Source of the DNA: Amoebidium appalachense
Taxonomy: Eukaryota > Ichthyosporea
Length of the DNA: 64,000 nucleotides
Assembly (NCBI GenBank): GCA_963693365.1
Contig: CAVNZM010000013.1
Coordinates: forward strand, 3,286,001-3,350,000
Reading direction: 5' to 3'
The position numbers and the translations under genes were made by a program. The notes below the pieces were generated by a model that saw nothing but the letters and a program-made list of their open reading frames with translations, made no database searches and was not told the origin of the DNA. This document shows, piece after piece, positions 11,963 through 24,947 of this stretch (position 1 is its first letter; every line of letters begins with the position of its first letter).

Positions 11963-12764
11963 ACGATTGCGTCATGTATGCTCATTATCCCGTTTGCTTT
12001 TTGCACCCCATATGTATGTGTTTCAGTAGTAGTATGATAGTAGTAGTGAATTTCACAACGGAAATGTGTGGCACAAGTACACCATGCACACACACTCAGT
12101 CTTAAGAGATTTTTGCATCTTGCATGTTTAGTTTAACTCTCTACAGGTCTTACATGTGCTACCATGTTGCAGTGCTCTTTGAATCTGACCGAGTTTCGGG
12201 CTCAACGCAGCCCGTTTTTGGGCAATCATGGAGGGTGGGGTTCCTGGTTCTTATGGACCCCCCCCTACCCACCCCTCGGCCGGACCCAGCCCGAATGGGG
12301 GGGTCTTGCCTACGTATGTAATACATACATGTATTATATGTCATACATGTAGTATATGCATGTACTACATACTAAAATACATTATACGTCCTGCTATGGA
12401 ATTTCTGAGAAATGTGTGCCCTTGCTGGCAGGTCTACAGGAGGCGTTGTCCCTCCCCCCCCCCCCCCCCCCCCCCACCCCCACCCCCACCAATTCCGAAG
12501 ACTCGGACCCGCGCCTCCCCCCCCCCCCCCCCCTCCCCCCCCTCCCCCCGCAACAGTAATAGAGTTGATGAATTCTGTTGTCTATTCCTTCGCTTCCAGG
12601 TTTGCTGCTCTCTTCACACATTCATCTTCTCCCCCCCCCCCCCTTGCCCATCTCGCCCCGCGGCCCCTCCTCCCTCCCTCATCTAGCCCCTCGTGTTTGG
12701 GGGGTCCTTAGCCAGTGGCCCCTGAATCGGATGGGACGAGTAGGATGGGTTCCTTTTAATTTTT

Positions 12765-12765
<1 letters not shown>

Positions 12766-12844
<79 letters not shown>

Positions 12845-12855
12845 GTGCGTGCGTG

Positions 12856-12904
<49 letters not shown>

Positions 12905-12989
12905 GTGTATGTGTGTGTGTGTGTGTGTGTGTCGTGGTGTGGTGGCGGCGTGGTGGTGGTTGGGGGGGGGGGGGGGGGGGGGGGGGGGG
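12766..12989. repeat. (GT)n followed by poly(G)
   Basis: A GT tract of about 165 bp with few interruptions, then TGGTGG-type sequence and a G run to 12989. Confidence 0.95.
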
Positions 12990-14016
12990 TCGGAGGGGTA
13001 CAAAATTGTGTGAACAGAGGAATGGGCAGGAGGGACGATTCATGTTGTGAGAGGGACCTGGGAGAGGCTATCAGGAAAGAAATCTAAGGACCCCCCCCCC
13101 CCCCCCCCAAAAAAAAAGCCCCGTCCTCCCCCCTTCCTCCCCCCCCCCCCCCCTTCCCCCCAACCCTAACATTCCCCCCCTCCTCCCCCCCAACACACAC
13201 ACACACACATACTGTCTCCTCCCCCGGCCCCAACCCACCTGTTTCTTTCCTTTTTCGCCGATATATAGATTTTACATGTTGAAAAGGCGGATTTCTTTTA
13301 GACCGATTTATGGACCCTTGCGTGCTGATAACGGCGGATGGGCACATTTGTATTTAATTTACATGCTGATAGCGGCTGATGGGCATCTTGCCAATTATAA
13401 TAAAGCGCGATCTCCTTCCGAATCGGGCCTATTGGGCCCGACCCGGAAACCGAAAAACAACCGGCCTCACAGGCTTTGTTCGAAATTCCTGCCGGCTCAT
13501 TGAAAGGCCAGTTAATAGATTCTGAGGGAAGCATTGCCAAGCACGGGGGCTGGTCGTTTGAACTGCAAGGGAAAGAAATTCACTCAAATTTTCAACTAAT
13601 ATTAGACAATGGACTCAGAAATGAGGGCCCATCGGTCTGTGGTGCTGGTGGTGGTGAATGGGGAATTGGGGCGGGGAGAGGGGGGAGAAGGGGGGGGGGG
13701 GGGGGGGGGGGGGGGTAGAGGGAGCAGGGAAGCACGAGCATGTGTACATGCGTGTGTGTTTTCTTCTGAAGCCGCTGTAGGTGAATATTCATCGTGCAAA
13801 CGTAGACTCTTCTTGTCAACCAATCACTCAGTCTCTGGATGCTCTCACTCTGCGCATGCCAGCCCATATTGAGATATTGTACCGTGCACGATAGGCGAAC
13901 TTTTTTATAAATAAAAAAAAATGTATGGAAATGACTAGCAAATAACAACTGGCCAAACTGATATTCTTTTTGTCTTCGGGGGAAAGCAAAAATGATAAGG
14001 GTATCCGAGGGAGGGA

Positions 14017-14017
<1 letters not shown>

Positions 14018-14062
<45 letters not shown>
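14018..14062. repeat. 45-nt pure poly(A)
   Basis: An uninterrupted A run. It equals poly(T) on the strand of the CotH gene, 340 bp beyond its stop codon. No retroelement body is visible upstream on the + strand. Confidence 0.9.
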
Positions 14063-14064
<2 letters not shown>

Positions 14065-14318
14065 AGCAAAGGTGGTGCATCTACATAGCCCATTGTACTC
14101 TTTTTCCATACAGCCCTTCACATTAAAAGATTCACTAAGTGCCCGTGCAAAACCAAAAAGCTAGGCTTAGCGACTAAAAAGGTAAATTGTCTAAGCACCA
14201 GATGACTACTCATATACGGAATAGAAACCGGTGAAAAACGATACAGGATATTAATGGAATCAATCCATTGAGCGAAATTTTGACTGTCTTGATAACGAAA
14301 AAAAAAAAAAAGAAAAGG

Positions 14319-14349
<31 letters not shown>

Positions 14350-14400
14350 CACCCAAAAGGAAAAGAAATCACCGGGAACAGAATATATTCCGATTGGTTG

Positions 14401-14671
14401 CTAGGCAACACACCAATCCTTTGACACGCCCGCAGGGCATTTCCATTTTGGGTAGATGGGTTTCACCCTATCTCCCGCCGCATTCCATTTTGCAAGATGT
14501 ACCGACTGGTATATGTCCCACAGGTTATTCACAAACGTCTTCATGCGTGAAACTTCGGCTTCCCAAATATTCATGTCGATCCCCGCCTCTCCGTTTCGAA
14601 TGTACGGCCGAATGCGAGCGGCCATACGATCTAATACCTGTATGTGATTGGTTATTTTAATTGTAAATAAC

Positions 14672-14705
<34 letters not shown>

Positions 14706-15120
14706 GCGCACGTAAATCCGTCAAAACTTTGGCTCAATGGTTCCCTGCAGCTCGGCGAATCACACCATTTCCAAGAAGTCGCCCACCCCCTCCCCCGCCT
14801 TCCCCCACCCCACCCTCCCCCCACCGGGAAACCTAGTGATGAAGCCACCCCCCCCGCTCCCCCCTTTCCCCCCCCCCCCCTCCTCTCTTTCCTTACTTCT
14901 TTCTCCTGGACTCTGCCATATGTGCCCCTTTTCACTGATTTCGCATTCCCCCCTTATCCCCCCTCCCCCCCCCCCCCCAAAAAAAAGGAGTGGGGGGGAG
15001 GGAAAAAAAAAAAAAAAACGGAACTTATATGAACGGTGAAGGAATATCGCATGCAGATGCAGTATAAGGAGAGCGCGATGATCGACGTCTGTAATCCCGG
15101 AGTGTTTTTCTTTTTTTTGG

Positions 15121-15160
<40 letters not shown>

Positions 15161-15164
15161 TGTG

Positions 15165-15212
<48 letters not shown>

Positions 15213-15562
15213 TGTGCGCGCGCGTTGTGGTGGTGGTGGTGGTTGTGTGTGTGTGTGTGTGTGAGTGTGTGTGAAGAGGGGGGGAGTGGAGGGTAAGGAT
15301 TGAGGGGGGGGGGGGGGGGGGGGGGGAGGGAGGGGATGGCAGGTGAAAAAACGAGGCAAGGTGTGTGCGTATATTTTTCCTTTTTTTTTTTTTTTTTTTT
15401 TTTTTGGTGGTGGTGGGTGAGGGGGGGGGCGGAGGGAGGGGAGGGGAGGGGAAGGGGGGAGTCTTAGTGTGTAGTCCGTAAAACCGAAGTAGGGGGATCT
15501 GAGACCGTTGTCATCAAACATTGAAAAAGAAGAACAAGTGCGGTTCGGCGAATGTGTACATG

Positions 15563-15625
<63 letters not shown>

Positions 15626-16921
15626 TACATGTGTACGTGTGTGTTTATGGGTGTGTGCGGGGTGGGGTCTTTAGCGTGCATTATTTTCACGCGCACCTGC
15701 GTAGTGCGCTCAGGGGAGAGGGGACCACCGGGGGATGTGAGTTCACGTGCACGCTCAGTCACCCGATCCACAAACCCATCCACCTAAGAGGGGGGGGGGG
15801 GGGGGGGGGGTTAGTGCATAGTTATCTTATTGGGAATACTATACAAGTGGTTGACAAATGTGTATTTGCCTAAATAGGAGTACATATATTCGGTGGTTGG
15901 TGAGTGATAGTTGGACTAATTTGAAACTTCCGATCAGTTTACGTGGCTTGTGTTTGCACGGTTACTAGATTAGGAACATCGTGACATTGTTAAAGAGTTG
16001 GCTGGCGTGCGGATGCCTGATTAGGAACATCAAATGCCAGGTGATGATGGAGCACAACTGTTGCGGCTGGTTTTGTAAAAAAAAGTTGTTGTTGTTTTTG
16101 TTGTTGTGTGTATGTGCATGCGCGTGCGGCGCGCGCGCGCGTGTGTGTGTGTGTGTGTTTTCATTTTATATCTTTTATTTTTTTTGGGGGGGGGGGGGGG
16201 GGGGGGAGGGGGAGGAGGGGGGAGGGAGAGGGGAGGGGGGGGGGGGGGGGGGGAGGGGAGAGGGGGCATACACATATCTGCTAGGTGTGAGTGATTGGGG
16301 GGAGGGGGGGGGGGGGGGGGGGAAGGGGAAAAGGGAGGGGGGGGGGAAAAGGCATTTGCCTTTGGGCACCCATAGGCTTTGTGAAAGACTCTGGTTCTTC
16401 CAATCAAGAAAGTGATACTGAATGTTCGAAAAAAATAAAATTTCAGCACTAAAACACAGCCTGGTAGCTCAATGGTAAAGTCATTGCGTCCTATAAAGCA
16501 ACAGAAACCCACATTATGGCTTTTTGGTTAATTGTCTCGGTCATGACTTCCGATCCGCAATCGAAGGCTAAAAACACGACAAGGACATGCACAAAGGTTT
16601 AGAAACCTAGCCCTTTTTTGTTTTGGCAAATAAAAAGGAAAAAGCGAACCATAAATTTCGGATAGCAACACTCAAACGGGGCCGGATTCTAAAATATATC
16701 AAGAAAAATTTAAGTTTTAACCCACCTGCAGTAGCTGCCAGTAGAGGTAGTTCTTATTGGTGGGGCTTGCTCTGTAGTGCACCTATAGCCCGTCACTGAT
16801 CAGCTCGGGGCAGAAATCGAGCAATGGTTCGTTGCTGTTTTCAATCTTCATCCGCATGACCTCTTGGGCGCAGAAATCAAAAGCACCGTCAAGATCCCAG
16901 AAGAAAAGGGCCCACCTGTGT

Positions 16922-17008
<87 letters not shown>

Positions 17009-17151
17009 GGCGCGGGCGCAGGCGTGCGCGGGCGCAGGCGTGCGTGTATGTGGGTGTATGTGATTTTCCAGAACAATTTAATGACTATGCTGTTGGTTTT
17101 TGGAGGTGTGCTGCGTGACCTCTGTGCATGGGCAAGCAAGCCTAGCAATAT

Positions 17152-17190
<39 letters not shown>

Positions 17191-19190
17191 CCCCCTTAAC
17201 ACACACACACACACACACCCCACCCACCCACCCACCCCTGCCCTTCCCCCCCACTCACCCCTTCCCCCCCCCCCCCCCCTCCAAAAAAAAAAATAAAATA
17301 AAAAATAAAAAAGCAACACCGCCGCCACCACCACCACTGCACTTGCAGCAAAAAAAACTTTAAAAAGGTGGGGGGGGGATGAATAAACCAAGTTACAGCA
17401 GTGAAATGTAACCCCCTCAAAAAAAAAAAAAACAATAAAAATAACATTTCCGTACTGCAGCCTCCCCAGGACATTTCCTTCCGTTTTTTTTTTTTTGTCT
17501 TGGGAGGTTGGGGATAGGGAAAATACCACACCGGGAATAAATGTTAGGAAATGACGATAGGTAGCAATGTTAATGATAATAGCTTAGAAGTACAACGGCC
17601 TTTGGTGACTAAGTGACAAATTGTACGGATGGCAAACCTTTGAGCATCGTGTGGCGAGTACAGCAAAAAGTTCTGGCTGATGGTGTCGTGGTCGTAAAAC
17701 AGAAGGGAGGTGGCCATGAAGGTGACGACATTCTCCACGTGAAAATAGTTGTTGAAAAGACGATCAAGCACGTCACCGTTCTTCTCCCACATGTTTCCCT
17801 CCAAGGTTTCGGTAATATTCCGGAATTTTTTATACCAAACATCGCTGTCTTTTTGCGTGAGAGGGTCGAGCCAGAACTTGGTCCCAGGCCACCCCTCGGC
17901 CGGCGGAGTGAAGACGAATTCCATCGCCTTAAGAAAATAACCATCTTTGTCCAACCCGCGACTTTTAAGGTAGTCGTTATCGGGGTCTTCGATCCACGTG
18001 TACAGACCCCACGGTTTTCCGTTCACCTTCAAATTCACGTGATTGGCTCCTAAAGATACCATATTTGGTACCTGTCTTAACAGCTCGAACCCAAGCGCGT
18101 GTTTAAGTCTGCTGTCGTCGTATGGCGAACGAGAGAGAATAAGTTTTCTTGTTCCACGCCACTGTCCCAGAGGTGCATTCTTGTCCAATTTGACGTTAAA
18201 ACTCTTGACAAGGGCCTCCCGGGTGGATGCCCCCCTTACCCAAATCTTCCCGCATGGTTTGGAGAGATCTGAAGGGTAGTCTTTAGAGCGAATGCACGTG
18301 TCAATGGAGATGGTGGGTGTGGAGTTGCCCTCAAACCGCGGTTGGTTGTACATGTCGGCCCATTTTGCCGTGTTGGTGTCCCACGTTTTGATTTCCAAAT
18401 CATCCACGGTGTCCCACGATACGTTCGGGCCATAGGCAGAGGGTGGGTCAGCAATGGGGTAGGTGCGGTAGAAGTCGAAGGGAAGCGGTGCCTTTGCCGT
18501 GTTGGGGCTACACTTAGTGATGGTGAGGGTGGGCGCATATGTGCCGTCGTCGTTGCGAGCGTAGCTGGCACCATCTGGAATCTTCTGTGACCACGTGACG
18601 TTGGCCAAAAGCGTGTTCTGTGCGTAGAGCAGCACAGAGTCGCTCTTGTCTGACAACCCAAAGTCGAACATGCACTCGTCCTTGCCCCTACCCACAACAA
18701 GGTAGCCCCCTGCAGGCAGGCGGCCACATGGCCCCTTGAAGCTGAGGGATGCGTGTGTGGGATTCGAATCACGCAGGGCCCAAGCATCAAGCAACACGTC
18801 ACAGTCTGCGTTTGTGTTGTGCAACTCCACCCATTCATGTGGCTTGCCCGCCCACACCTCGTTGATGACCACAGATTTCCTCCCCTCGCTCTCGCTGCAC
18901 GCAGGTTTCTGTCCGGACGGAGCATGCACGAGGGTCACTTGGTCGCCTACTTTGTTTTCCTGTGTGTCTGTCGTCGAGCGTGCCCCCTCCCCGTTCTTTC
19001 CGAGCAGCAATACGCAGGGCACAGCCACAGCAACGATCAAACTTATAATTCCCGCAGCAGCGCCTATTTGGTAGCGGCGTTGCCGATACCACGGTTTGGT
19101 TTTGTAGGTGGAGGTAGGTGAGGGAGTGAGGAGCTCGGTGGTGGATAGCCCCTGGCTGGGCACGTCACCGGGGCCATCCTTGGAACCCAT
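14401..19190 (-). CDS. Type II membrane protein with lamin-tail-like and CotH-kinase domains; in-frame TAG in exon 2
   Basis: CotH-family proteins are atypical protein kinases; target and location here are inference. Four exons join in phase (688 codons): 19190-17638, 16915-16726, 15783-15697, 14637-14401 (TAG). ATG at 19190 has A at -3; an earlier in-frame ATG (19325) only extends through the probable 5'UTR. A short cytosolic tail precedes one membrane segment (about 43-63). A lamin-tail-like domain spans about 104-225 ([17 protein letters not shown]), CotH about 318-680, with [28 protein letters not shown] and the metal-binding WDLD at 524-527. Codon 562 (16785-16783) is TAG, yet the frame continues coding-like to the next donor and the later exons match a CotH C-terminus. 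Either a nonsense codon interrupts the gene, or 16860-16783 (78 nt, GT...AG, phase 0) is an intron whose removal restores an open frame. The codon is normal stop here: the carboxypeptidase also ends in TAG. Confidence 0.82.
16925..17006. repeat. (GT)n in CotH intron 1
   Basis: An uninterrupted GT run of about 82 bp, equal to (CA)n on the gene's strand. It ends 10 nt before the exon 2 acceptor (16916), the same position relative to an acceptor as in carboxypeptidase introns 3, 5 and 8. Confidence 0.95.
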
Positions 19191-19374
19191 TGTGGATGGC
19201 GTGCATGCAGGGTAGATAGGTGATTGAAATGCGAGATGGAGAATGATACAATGACTGTAACTCGTTAACTGGTCGTAGTGTTTCGTGTGAGGGGTGTGTG
19301 TGAGTGCGCACTGTGCACGCATCAACGGTTTTTAGGGTTGCCGCATGGTTGCCGCAGTGTTGGAATGTGCGGGC

Positions 19375-19438
19375 ATATTTAAACATTGTGCTCCTGAATT
19401 TCTGATAGGTTCATCCTGCACCGTCTGGTAACCATTGG
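19375..19438 (-). promoter_or_regulatory. Promoter of the CotH-kinase gene (CCAAT and TATA-like)
   Basis: On the gene's strand an inverted CCAAT box (19434-19438) is followed about 50 bp downstream by GTTTAAATAT (19384-19375), about 185 bp before the ATG. The same CCAAT then TATA order is seen upstream of the UGDH gene and of the membrane-protein gene. Confidence 0.5.
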
Positions 19439-19796
19439 TTGAGGGGTGCAAAGCCGTGCAAAAACAAATCGGATATGTGTCACCAAATATAGTGCCGTAC
19501 CGCCAAACCCGCATTTATTATAAGAAATTTTCAGCAGAAAGAGTTATATTATCATTCATAATGAAATTTATTTTGTATAATAGCGCTTTTATAGCCAATT
19601 TTTGTTAAACCCCTTGCAGCCTCGATTCAGCACAGAGTGCTCAAGAATGATTGGTCAATACATCATCCATTGAGTACAACACGAGCTGCACTAGCCACCA
19701 TGCTCTGCAGCACTGAGGCTCCTGAGTGTTTTCAGAGGGCCGTGAGTTTTCATAAGTCATCGATATCAGTTAGTAACATCTCCAGATTCTTCACCC

Positions 19797-19928
19797 CCCC
19801 CAATCAACTTCCAGCCCCTCCCCCCCCCTCCCCCCCCCCCCCCCTCCCCCTCTCCCCCTTCACCTCCCCCCCCCCCCCCCCCCCCCCCCCCCCGGGGGCC
19901 CCCCACCCACCGGCCCCAGATCTCGGGC

Positions 19929-19960
<32 letters not shown>

Positions 19961-20062
19961 ACGCCGCTCCCATACGGTATGGCCAGATGCCCTTCCGCAC
20001 CCCTAATTCCTCCTCCCTCGAGTACCCGCGACCCCACCCCCTCCTCTCCCCCTACCCCTTAT

Positions 20063-20093
<31 letters not shown>

Positions 20094-20272
20094 CCCCCCC
20101 CCCCCCCCCCCCCCCGTCCCTCCCTCTCTCCCTCCCTCTCTCTCTCTCTCTCCCTCCCCCCTCCCCTCCCTCCCCCCCCCCCCCCCCCCTCTCTCTCTCT
20201 CTCTCTCACTCTCTCTCCCCCCCCCCCCCCCCCCTCTCTCTCTCCCTCTCTCTCTCCGATCTCTCTCTGGAT
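19797..20272. repeat. C-rich and (CT)n simple-sequence block
   Basis: Nearly 480 bp of poly(C) runs alternating with CT runs, and one GGGGG/CCCC palindromic spot near 19894. No coding content. Confidence 0.95.
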
Positions 20273-21091
20273 CATCTCTCACACAGTGTTGTCGCAACCA
20301 ACAGGCGGCCCGGTCATAACGGTCTATACACTGAGAGCAATACATACTATTAGTGAGGTTTATTGCAACCACAAGTGTGACTGCATGCCCTGCACAGCAT
20401 GCGTGATTTCGGGTCCTTTTTTACACATTGCTTGGTTCGCCGTTTTGACTTGTCCTATTTACTATATGTCCAGTGGCGCTGTAATTACACCGAGTTTTCA
20501 AGAAGGGATGGTAGTCTTGACAAGGTTGACTGAGTTGCGTTGAATTTTGAAAACAAACACATGAACTCGTTAAATGTACACATGTCGTCAATGCAACAAA
20601 TTTGAACACTATAGTCCCACTAATAATCGTGTGGTGTGCATTCCCCATACCCTCATGTACCCCCCCCCCTCCCCTCCGTTACCATGAGAGCCTAAATTTT
20701 TAATATGATACTCGAATTCACACTTTAAAACCGATAGGGGGTAGGGGGGGGGGGGGGGAGGGGAGGGCGGGGCGGGGGGGGGGGGGGGGGGGGGGGGGAA
20801 GGCAAGGGGAGGAGGGTGGGGGGGGGGGGGGGTCGCGGGGTGGGGGTGTGGAGAGGATTCCAACATACTATTTTCCCCAGCGGAGGTAACCTTATGCGTT
20901 TATTGTGCATGTCACAGTGACTTTCGAAGTACTGTTATGAGTTTTCTTCAGTGTAACACTACTATATTGAGCTGTACAAAGTTTGATCTGTCTGAAGAAG
21001 TCCTTTCCACGGTGACCATTGGACTTAGAGACATTTCGAAAAGGTTCTAGACTATGAAAAACTCAAAACTATGAATTTCAAACACTTGAAG

Positions 21092-21138
<47 letters not shown>
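21092..21138. repeat. 47-nt poly(C)
   Basis: An uninterrupted C run followed by TCCCTCGCTCC. No gene on either side. Confidence 0.95.
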
Positions 21139-21141
<3 letters not shown>

Positions 21142-21774
21142 CTCGCTCCTCCTCACACCCTATCGGGCCCTCCACCCCCCACGTTCCACTCTGAGTCATA
21201 CATAGGTACTGTGACTCGTGGCATAGACACTCGATCCGTTAATCCACCCCCCACCCCCCCGACCTGCACAATCAAACGAATGCACACACACACACACACC
21301 GTGACATAACACATATACACACATACACACACACACACACATTCACACACACACACACACACACACGACACACAAACACCACATACACAATACCCCCTCC
21401 CCCCCTCCCCCTCCCCCCCCCCCCCCCGGCCCCTTGATTGACTTGACACCTAATGGGCAGTGTGACTCAGGCTGTGCCGCCACATATCTACCCACATGAA
21501 CCACGATGACTGGCTGAGCCTAGTGTACCGCATCTGGCAACCTTTTTGTTCCTACACAGTGACTTATTCACGGCATTCACATCGACGACCCCCCCGCTCC
21601 CCCCCCCCCCACCCCCCTTCCCCCCCCCCCCCCCCCCCCCCCTGCCCGCCTGCTCGACCGCGGCCGCTCGATCACCCGCCCTGCACTAGCTAGTGCACTA
21701 GAGGATCTTACAGATGGGGCCTCCTGTCACTGTGGCCAGACTGATTCACATTGGCAACCGTTGAACACACTGCA

Positions 21775-21892
21775 CACACACACTTACACACACACACACT
21801 ATACACTATGGAACACACGCACACACGTGTCACTGTCACTGACACACTAAGTCTGTCTGACACACACACACACACACACGCACACACACACG

Positions 21893-21957
<65 letters not shown>

Positions 21958-22133
21958 TTGTTCACGTCGTCGGCACGCGCACACACGCACGCACGCACAC
22001 ACACACACACACACACACAGGCAGGCTTCCATTCCCTCCCTCCCCCCCCCCCCCCCCCCCCCCCCCCGCCCCCTCGTCCCCTCCCCCTCCCCCCCCGGCG
22101 CCACCACCACAAACACACACGCACGCACACACA

Positions 22134-22147
<14 letters not shown>
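21775..22147. repeat. (CA)n block with poly(C)
   Basis: A CA tract (best part about 21899-21955), a C run (about 22044-22067), then CA again and a poly(A) run at 22147-22168. Confidence 0.95.
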
Positions 22148-22169
<22 letters not shown>

Positions 22170-23169
22170 CAAAATAATTCCAACACCACAGTAAAAACTT
22201 TACATAGTCCATTCCACGCAGATTGCACATATTTAATTAATTTCTGCCCGTCAGCACCCATCCACACTTAACTCGTGTGCACAGAAAGAACCACCCTGCT
22301 CTGTTGGACGGTCTTGGTAAAAGTCTTGGGCCTCTTCCCCCCCCCCCCCCCCCCCTCCCTCCTCCCCCCTTCCCTCCTCCTCCTCCCTGGAGTGTCTTGG
22401 TAAACGTTTTGGGCGTCCCTTCTCCCTTTCCCCCCCCCCCCCCCCCCCCGACACCCCTCGTTCCAATTTCCATCCTCGTGCATACACGTGATGTCTGCCG
22501 AGAGGGACCATCCAAACATGTGGTCGGAGTGCATATTCTAACCTTTTTGAATCGCCTGCTGAGTGCAATTTTTTTTTTTTTTGGGGGGGGGGGGGGAGGG
22601 GGGAAGAGGGGGGAAGGGGGGGGGGGGGAGAAGGGGGGGAGTGAACGAATCATGATGTCCGGGCCATTGTTCAAGGGAATCTGGCTCGGATATCCTTATT
22701 CTATTTTGATTCCTGGATGAAAACCCTTCCCTTGGGTTGTAAACCTCGTGCAGTAAGAACACGAGATTAAAACGTTGACCAATAGCAGCAAAAGTTTATA
22801 ATGACTGCGTGTGCTCGCGGGATGGTGGGTGGGGAGGGCAAAGGAAGACAAGAGCTAAGGGAGCAACTTTGTAGCGCAGTGAAATTGTTGCCTGATACTA
22901 ACTGAACCAGGGATGGGACCCCTATACTTGATAAGGGCACCCAGATCGATTTCCGATTGGCTGAAATCGTGGTGCGGCTGGTGCGAAGTCGGCCAATCAG
23001 AAACCATCGGGATTGCCGGTCGCTGTGAGGGTTTCCCGAATTTAACGATGTGTGGGGGAAAACTCGGTCACCTAATACACATAATCTACGTACTCCACAG
23101 AACACACTGTATGTCAATAAATGGGTGTGTAGGTGTGTGTGGGAGTGTGCCGGGGGATGGTTAGGTGGA

Positions 23170-23195
23170 GGGGTGGGGTGATGAGGGGAAGGGGA

Positions 23196-23229
<34 letters not shown>

Positions 23230-23560
23230 GTGAGTGGGTGGTGGCATGGGCGGGTGGGTGGGTGGATGGGTGAGGTGGTGGTGGGGAGGGTGTGATGGCC
23301 GGTTGGTTGGGGGGATGGGGGGGGGGGGGGGGGGGGGGTAGGGGAGGGGGGGGGGAGGGGAATGAGTGGGGTGAGGAGGGGGTGGGGGGAGAGGGGGTAA
23401 GGGGGGAGGGGGGCTGGGTGGAGGGGTGTGGGGGTGCCCGGGAGGGTTGGATGTGTGACATGTGGATGGGTGTGTGGGGGGAGGGGAAGGGGGGGGGGGG
23501 GGGGAGGAGAGGGGGAATAGGGGAAGAGGAGGGAGGGGGGAGGCCGGGGGGGGTTACATG
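23170..23560. repeat. G-rich simple sequence with (GGGT)n
   Basis: About 390 bp of G runs separated by A, T or GGTGGGTG words. It is strongly strand-asymmetric, with almost no C, and offers many G-quadruplex-type motifs. Confidence 0.9.
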
Positions 23561-23635
23561 GGTGCTGGCGTCATTAAAAATTTGATCCGGCAGCTCAAGG
23601 CATGGGGCCAGGTGGAAGAATCTTGAAAATTTCAT

Positions 23636-23704
23636 GTGTGTGTTTCTGTGCACGCCTGCGTGTGCATATGTGTGCGCACGTGTCTGCGTGTGTGCGCGTG
23701 TGTG

Positions 23705-23754
<50 letters not shown>

Positions 23755-23841
23755 TAAACGTGTGTTCGTGAGTGTGTTTGTGTGTGTGTGCGCGCGCGCG
23801 TTTGCGGGTGTGTGTGTGTGCGCGCGCGTTTGTGTGTGTTG

Positions 23842-23872
<31 letters not shown>

Positions 23873-23881
23873 TGTGTGTGG
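23636..23881. repeat. (GT)n block
   Basis: A GT tract with CGCGCG interruptions. The purest part is about 23706-23752. Confidence 0.95.
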
Positions 23882-24947
23882 GCGTACAAGGCCATCTGCA
23901 TGAGTACGTGTGGGGGCTTGTGCACGTGTGTTTGGAAAGGGCCCGGGGGGGGGGGGGGGGGGAGACGCTGATGGCAGATGGGCTCTGTCAACGTTCTGAT
24001 TGGCTGAACGTGCCAGGACGCCTGCAGTGTTTGGACTCCTTCCTTTTCAGACAGAAGAAACGGGTGGGTTTACACACGCACCGGTATATCCTTTTGTTAA
24101 TTGGTTACATGTTTTGAGCGCGGGTTTTCAAAGAAAACTAAGGGGTAGGTACACATCGAATCAAGACCAATCAAATATCATGATTGATCCAGTCCATCAC
24201 GAGCTTGAGTGTGGTCAGAAAGTTCAACTTGTGGCGCTATATAAATCCCCCCCCCCCCCCCCCCCCCCTCCCCCCCCCCCCTCCCACAAACACCCGCCTC
24301 CGCCCCCTCAAATCCAACCCCATGTGGGTCCGTGCTTCGGTTAGAAACATCTAAGTAATTGAGAACAGGTATGTACAAGGTCTCAAGAGTGTACAAGAAG
24401 TAGGAACCGATGAACGGTGTTGGGGGCTCTGCCGGGGAAGGGGGGGGGGGGGGGGGGGGGAGAAGGGGGGAAGGGAGGGGGGGGAGGGGGGTGAGGGTGA
24501 GCGACACCATGTGAAGGGTGTAAAGGGGGCTCCAGGGACGGGGAAGAGGGGAGGGGGGAGGGGGGTGTAGGGGGGTGGAGGGGTTTGTACGATTGGGATT
24601 AGTGATAGAGACACTGACAAAAAACAAAAACAAAGGAAAGATAGAAGGCAAAAAAAGAACGAATATGGGAAGGAGTGGGGGTGGGTGGGGTGGAGGTGGG
24701 GGGAGGGCGGTTGGGGGGTTTGGGGGGGGGGGGGGGTTTGTTTGGGGAGGGGGGGGGGGGGGGGAGGGTACGTAAAGGGATACTGAAAAGATGAAGGTGT
24801 GTGCCGTGCATGTGCGAGATGTAGTTAGTAGTTAGGGGGGTTGGGGGGGCTGTAAGTGCGCGTGTGTGTTCGGTGCGTATATATGTGTACTACAATATGG
24901 AAGTGAAGGGCGTAACATCGGGGGGGGGGGGGGGGGGGGGGGGGGGG

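Larger units (their letters stand above)
11753..14400. other. Convergent intergenic region after the carboxypeptidase and CotH genes
   Basis: The two flanking genes point towards each other. The stretch holds a 43-bp tandem duplication (11878-11962), TA-rich palindromic sequence (12300-12375), C-rich tracts (12450-12690), a GT/G block (12766-12989), C runs (13090-13195), a G run (13688-13716) and a 45-nt poly(A) (14018-14062). No coding frame is recognisable. Confidence 0.6.

Noticed and set aside
16457-16500. tRNA-like GGTAGCTCAATGGTAAAG
   Set aside because: It has a good A-box/D-arm resemblance, but no T arm, B box or pairing acceptor stem follows; it lies in the third-exon-side intron of the CotH gene.
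19191-19325. N-terminal extension of the CotH protein from an upstream in-frame ATG
   Set aside because: The extension lies in the expected leader just after the promoter, is His/Thr-rich, and the ATG at 19190 has the better context and gives a normal type II membrane topology.
21682-21697. Perfect 16-bp palindrome TGCACTAGCTAGTGCA
   Set aside because: It is isolated, with no second copy or adjoining feature; too short to interpret.
24052-24440. Exon-like frames on both strands (+ 24052-24145; - 24172-24239 and about 24325-24440)
   Set aside because: Plausible acceptors exist, but donors and phases do not join into a gene and both strands look equally coding.
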